A DNA stretch of 14,100 bases, from positions 1 through 14,100 of the forward strand of contig JACOZA010000028.1 in the NCBI GenBank assembly GCA_016181565.1. The letters run 5' to 3'. Every line of letters begins with the position of its first letter. Within the stretch, counting starts at the first letter, position 1. Below are positions 12,804 to 14,100 of the stretch, one piece after another. Source of the DNA: Candidatus Sungiibacteriota bacterium (GTDB lineage: Bacteria; Patescibacteriota; Minisyncoccia; Sungbacterales; JACQCQ01). The position numbers and the translations under genes are program-made. Below the pieces are notes generated by a model that saw only the letters and a list, made by a program, of their open reading frames with translations, did no database searches and was not told where the DNA came from.

Positions 12804-14099
12804 TTATTTAATGAAGAAGAGGCTTTTACCGGCAAGCTGCGGTTTCTCTCTTTCGTATGCTTCGGGAGTCAGGTAGCGGATGTGTTTCGCCTGTTGGTCC
12901 TGGGGCAGAAACGAATTGGTTATAAACATCACCGTTTGGGCGGGCATGGGGATACCGCGAACATCGATACCGCGGGCAGCTACAACGACATATTTCGTTT
13001 CACTCTCTGGAAGTGCGTTTATTTCCCTCCCAATTTCAACATAATCGGCAGCGAAAGCTCCCCGGACACTCGGGTTTCTGCCCCAGACATAAAAATACGA
13101 ATAATAGGCATTGGCAAAAAGAAGAATGATAAAGAAACCAGCCAGTACTCGTAATTCAAGGGGAGCGAGAAACCGTTCGAGCCATTCATAAACCATCGCC
13201 GCCCCGCTGCCCGCAAGACCAAAAACCGGCGGAATCATCAAAATCGAGCGAAGGGCGTGAGGAATTCCCTCATCCGATATTACGACCGGAAGAATCGCCA
13301 AGAAAAACCAGCTAAGCATCATCCCATCAAAAGTAGAACGCCGTCGCAAAGCGGCCATTACTCCAATGACAAATAATATCCCAGCGGGGAAGAAAAGCTC
13401 GGGGGCTCCGGCAATATTATGCCGCCAGTTCCCGTCGCCGCGAAAGTTAAACATCCCCAGCGTGAAAATTATATTTTTGCCCAGGTCATAGAGGGGACGC
13501 TCTGAACTAAAAACCGATACCTGGCTTGTGCGCCCCAAGAAGTCGGCCGGATGCGTAAAGAAGTAATACCCCAGGGGGAGAAAAACCATAACGGCAACCG
13601 CCGGCACCGCGATCGCGATGTGCCAAAAACCTTTTCGCCGCCAAAACCCCGGCACTAACACGAAAAGGAGCGCCGGCATCAAACGGTAGGCAATGTAGCT
13701 ATACATGCCCAGGCCAAAGAACGCCCCCGAAATTACGGCCGCCCGAAACCACATCTTGCGCAATGCCAAAACGGCGAAATAAAGCCCCCCAGTAAGAAAG
13801 AACGGTGCGGTGATGGCGCGAAACCCGATACGAGAAAAGATGATATGCCAAACGCTAGTCGCCATCATAAACGCGCCCCAAAACGCGATCCAGAACGGCG
13901 CCTTGAGCCGCGAAAGTACGGCCAACTCGTAAAGCAGGAAGAAAAATCCGACAACAGTGAGCGTGCCGAATACGGCACTGGGGAAACGCAGCACCCAGGG
14001 TTCGCGCTCGCCGACATATTTGAGAAGCAGTCCCTGAACGTTGAGAAAAAGTCCCTCGCGTCCATTGTTCTCCGGGTAAAAAACTTTGAAGTCCCCAGT
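12804..14099 (-). CDS. PMT/ArnT-like membrane glycosyltransferase (GT-C), 5' end cut
   Basis: The frame is open to the window end at 14099, so the N-terminus with the first catalytic Asp motif is outside, and the GTG at 13994 is internal. The visible start reads TGDFKVFYPENNGREGLF, matching the second catalytic loop of CPR PMT/ArnT-like proteins, followed by LKYVGEREPWVLRFPSAVFG. The next roughly 260 residues hold about eight to nine membrane helices, with the loop YSYIAYRLMP and ISDEGIPHALRSILM (typical of the family's C-terminal core). A soluble tail of about 100 residues follows (PESETKYVVVAARGIDVRG). Such enzymes transfer sugar from a polyprenyl-phosphate donor to a lipid or protein outside the membrane. 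The acceptor cannot be told. The stop is 50 bases from the CAP gene. Confidence 0.88.
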   Translation of the reverse strand, partial: TGDFKVFYPENNGREGLFLNVQGLLLKYVGEREPWVLRFPSAVFGTLTVVGFFFLLYELAVLSRLKAPFWIAFWGAFMMATSVWHIIFSRIGFRAITAPFFLTGGLYFAVLALRKMWFRAAVISGAFFGLGMYSYIAYRLMPALLFVLVPGFWRRKGFWHIAIAVPAVAVMVFLPLGYYFFTHPADFLGRTSQVSVFSSERPLYDLGKNIIFTLGMFNFRGDGNWRHNIAGAPELFFPAGILFVIGVMAALRRRSTFDGMMLSWFFLAILPVVISDEGIPHALRSILMIPPVFGLAGSGAAMVYEWLERFLAPLELRVLAGFFIILLFANAYYSYFYVWGRNPSVRGAFAADYVEIGREINALPESETKYVVVAARGIDVRGIPMPAQTVMFITNSFLPQDQQAKHIRYLTPEAYEREKPQLAGKSLFFIK

Positions 14100-14100
14100 G

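Noticed and set aside
1..14100. CRISPR array, defence operon or prophage
   Set aside because: No regularly spaced direct repeats and no cas, nuclease, integrase or structural phage genes; the repeats seen are inverted or inside a protein.

Overview
The window looks like chromosome from a member of the Candidate Phyla Radiation (Patescibacteria, probably a Parcubacteria/Paceibacteria lineage). I infer this from short, mostly signal-peptide or single-membrane-anchor proteins, a repeated Cys-rich secreted protein of a type I associate with these genomes, a FemAB-family transferase, HtpX, an SGNH hydrolase, a CAP protein and a PMT-type glycosyltransferase, and from the near absence of Shine-Dalgarno sequences. 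No phage, transposase, CRISPR or rRNA gene is visible. Taxonomy is inference; nothing here fixes it.

Layout. The first 1.3 kb is on the + strand: the 3' end of a DUF192 gene and a FemAB-like peptidoglycan bridge transferase, 3 bases apart. Everything after that runs on the - strand. Positions 1337-1604 hold only inverted repeats. Next come a large Cys-rich repeat protein whose reading frame is broken (1605-3997), an 80-residue membrane protein in front of it with a leaderless-type promoter, a secreted Met/His-rich SHOCT protein (4464-5219) and tRNA-Ser(GGA) (5271-5357). A 260-base gap after the tRNA contains mutually exclusive base-pairing arms. Then come a frame-broken htpX (5620-6490), a 42-residue membrane ORF, a Gmad2-domain protein and a small two-helix membrane protein.

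The segment 8333-9329 is a self-contained unit that does not resemble its surroundings: a class I SAM methyltransferase with its own extended -10 promoter, the only strong Shine-Dalgarno in the window, its own intrinsic terminator and higher G+C. It reads as an acquired cargo gene.

From 9384 to 14099 there are two membrane-anchored unknowns, a DUF167 protein, a small multi-helix membrane protein, a 171-base palindromic non-coding block, an SGNH hydrolase, a CAP-domain protein with a C-terminal coiled coil, and a glycosyltransferase cut by the window edge.

The theme is the cell envelope: cross-bridge synthesis, membrane-protein quality control, surface-exposed Cys-rich and CAP proteins, a membrane-tethered esterase and lipid-linked sugar transfer. 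The most striking points are the two genes broken by similar frame-changing internal deletions, the stand-alone methyltransferase unit, the hairpin family CCCCGTTA...TAACGGGATAA behind two - strand genes, and the overlapping alternative stems upstream of the tRNA. I do not see a clear new defence or mobile system.
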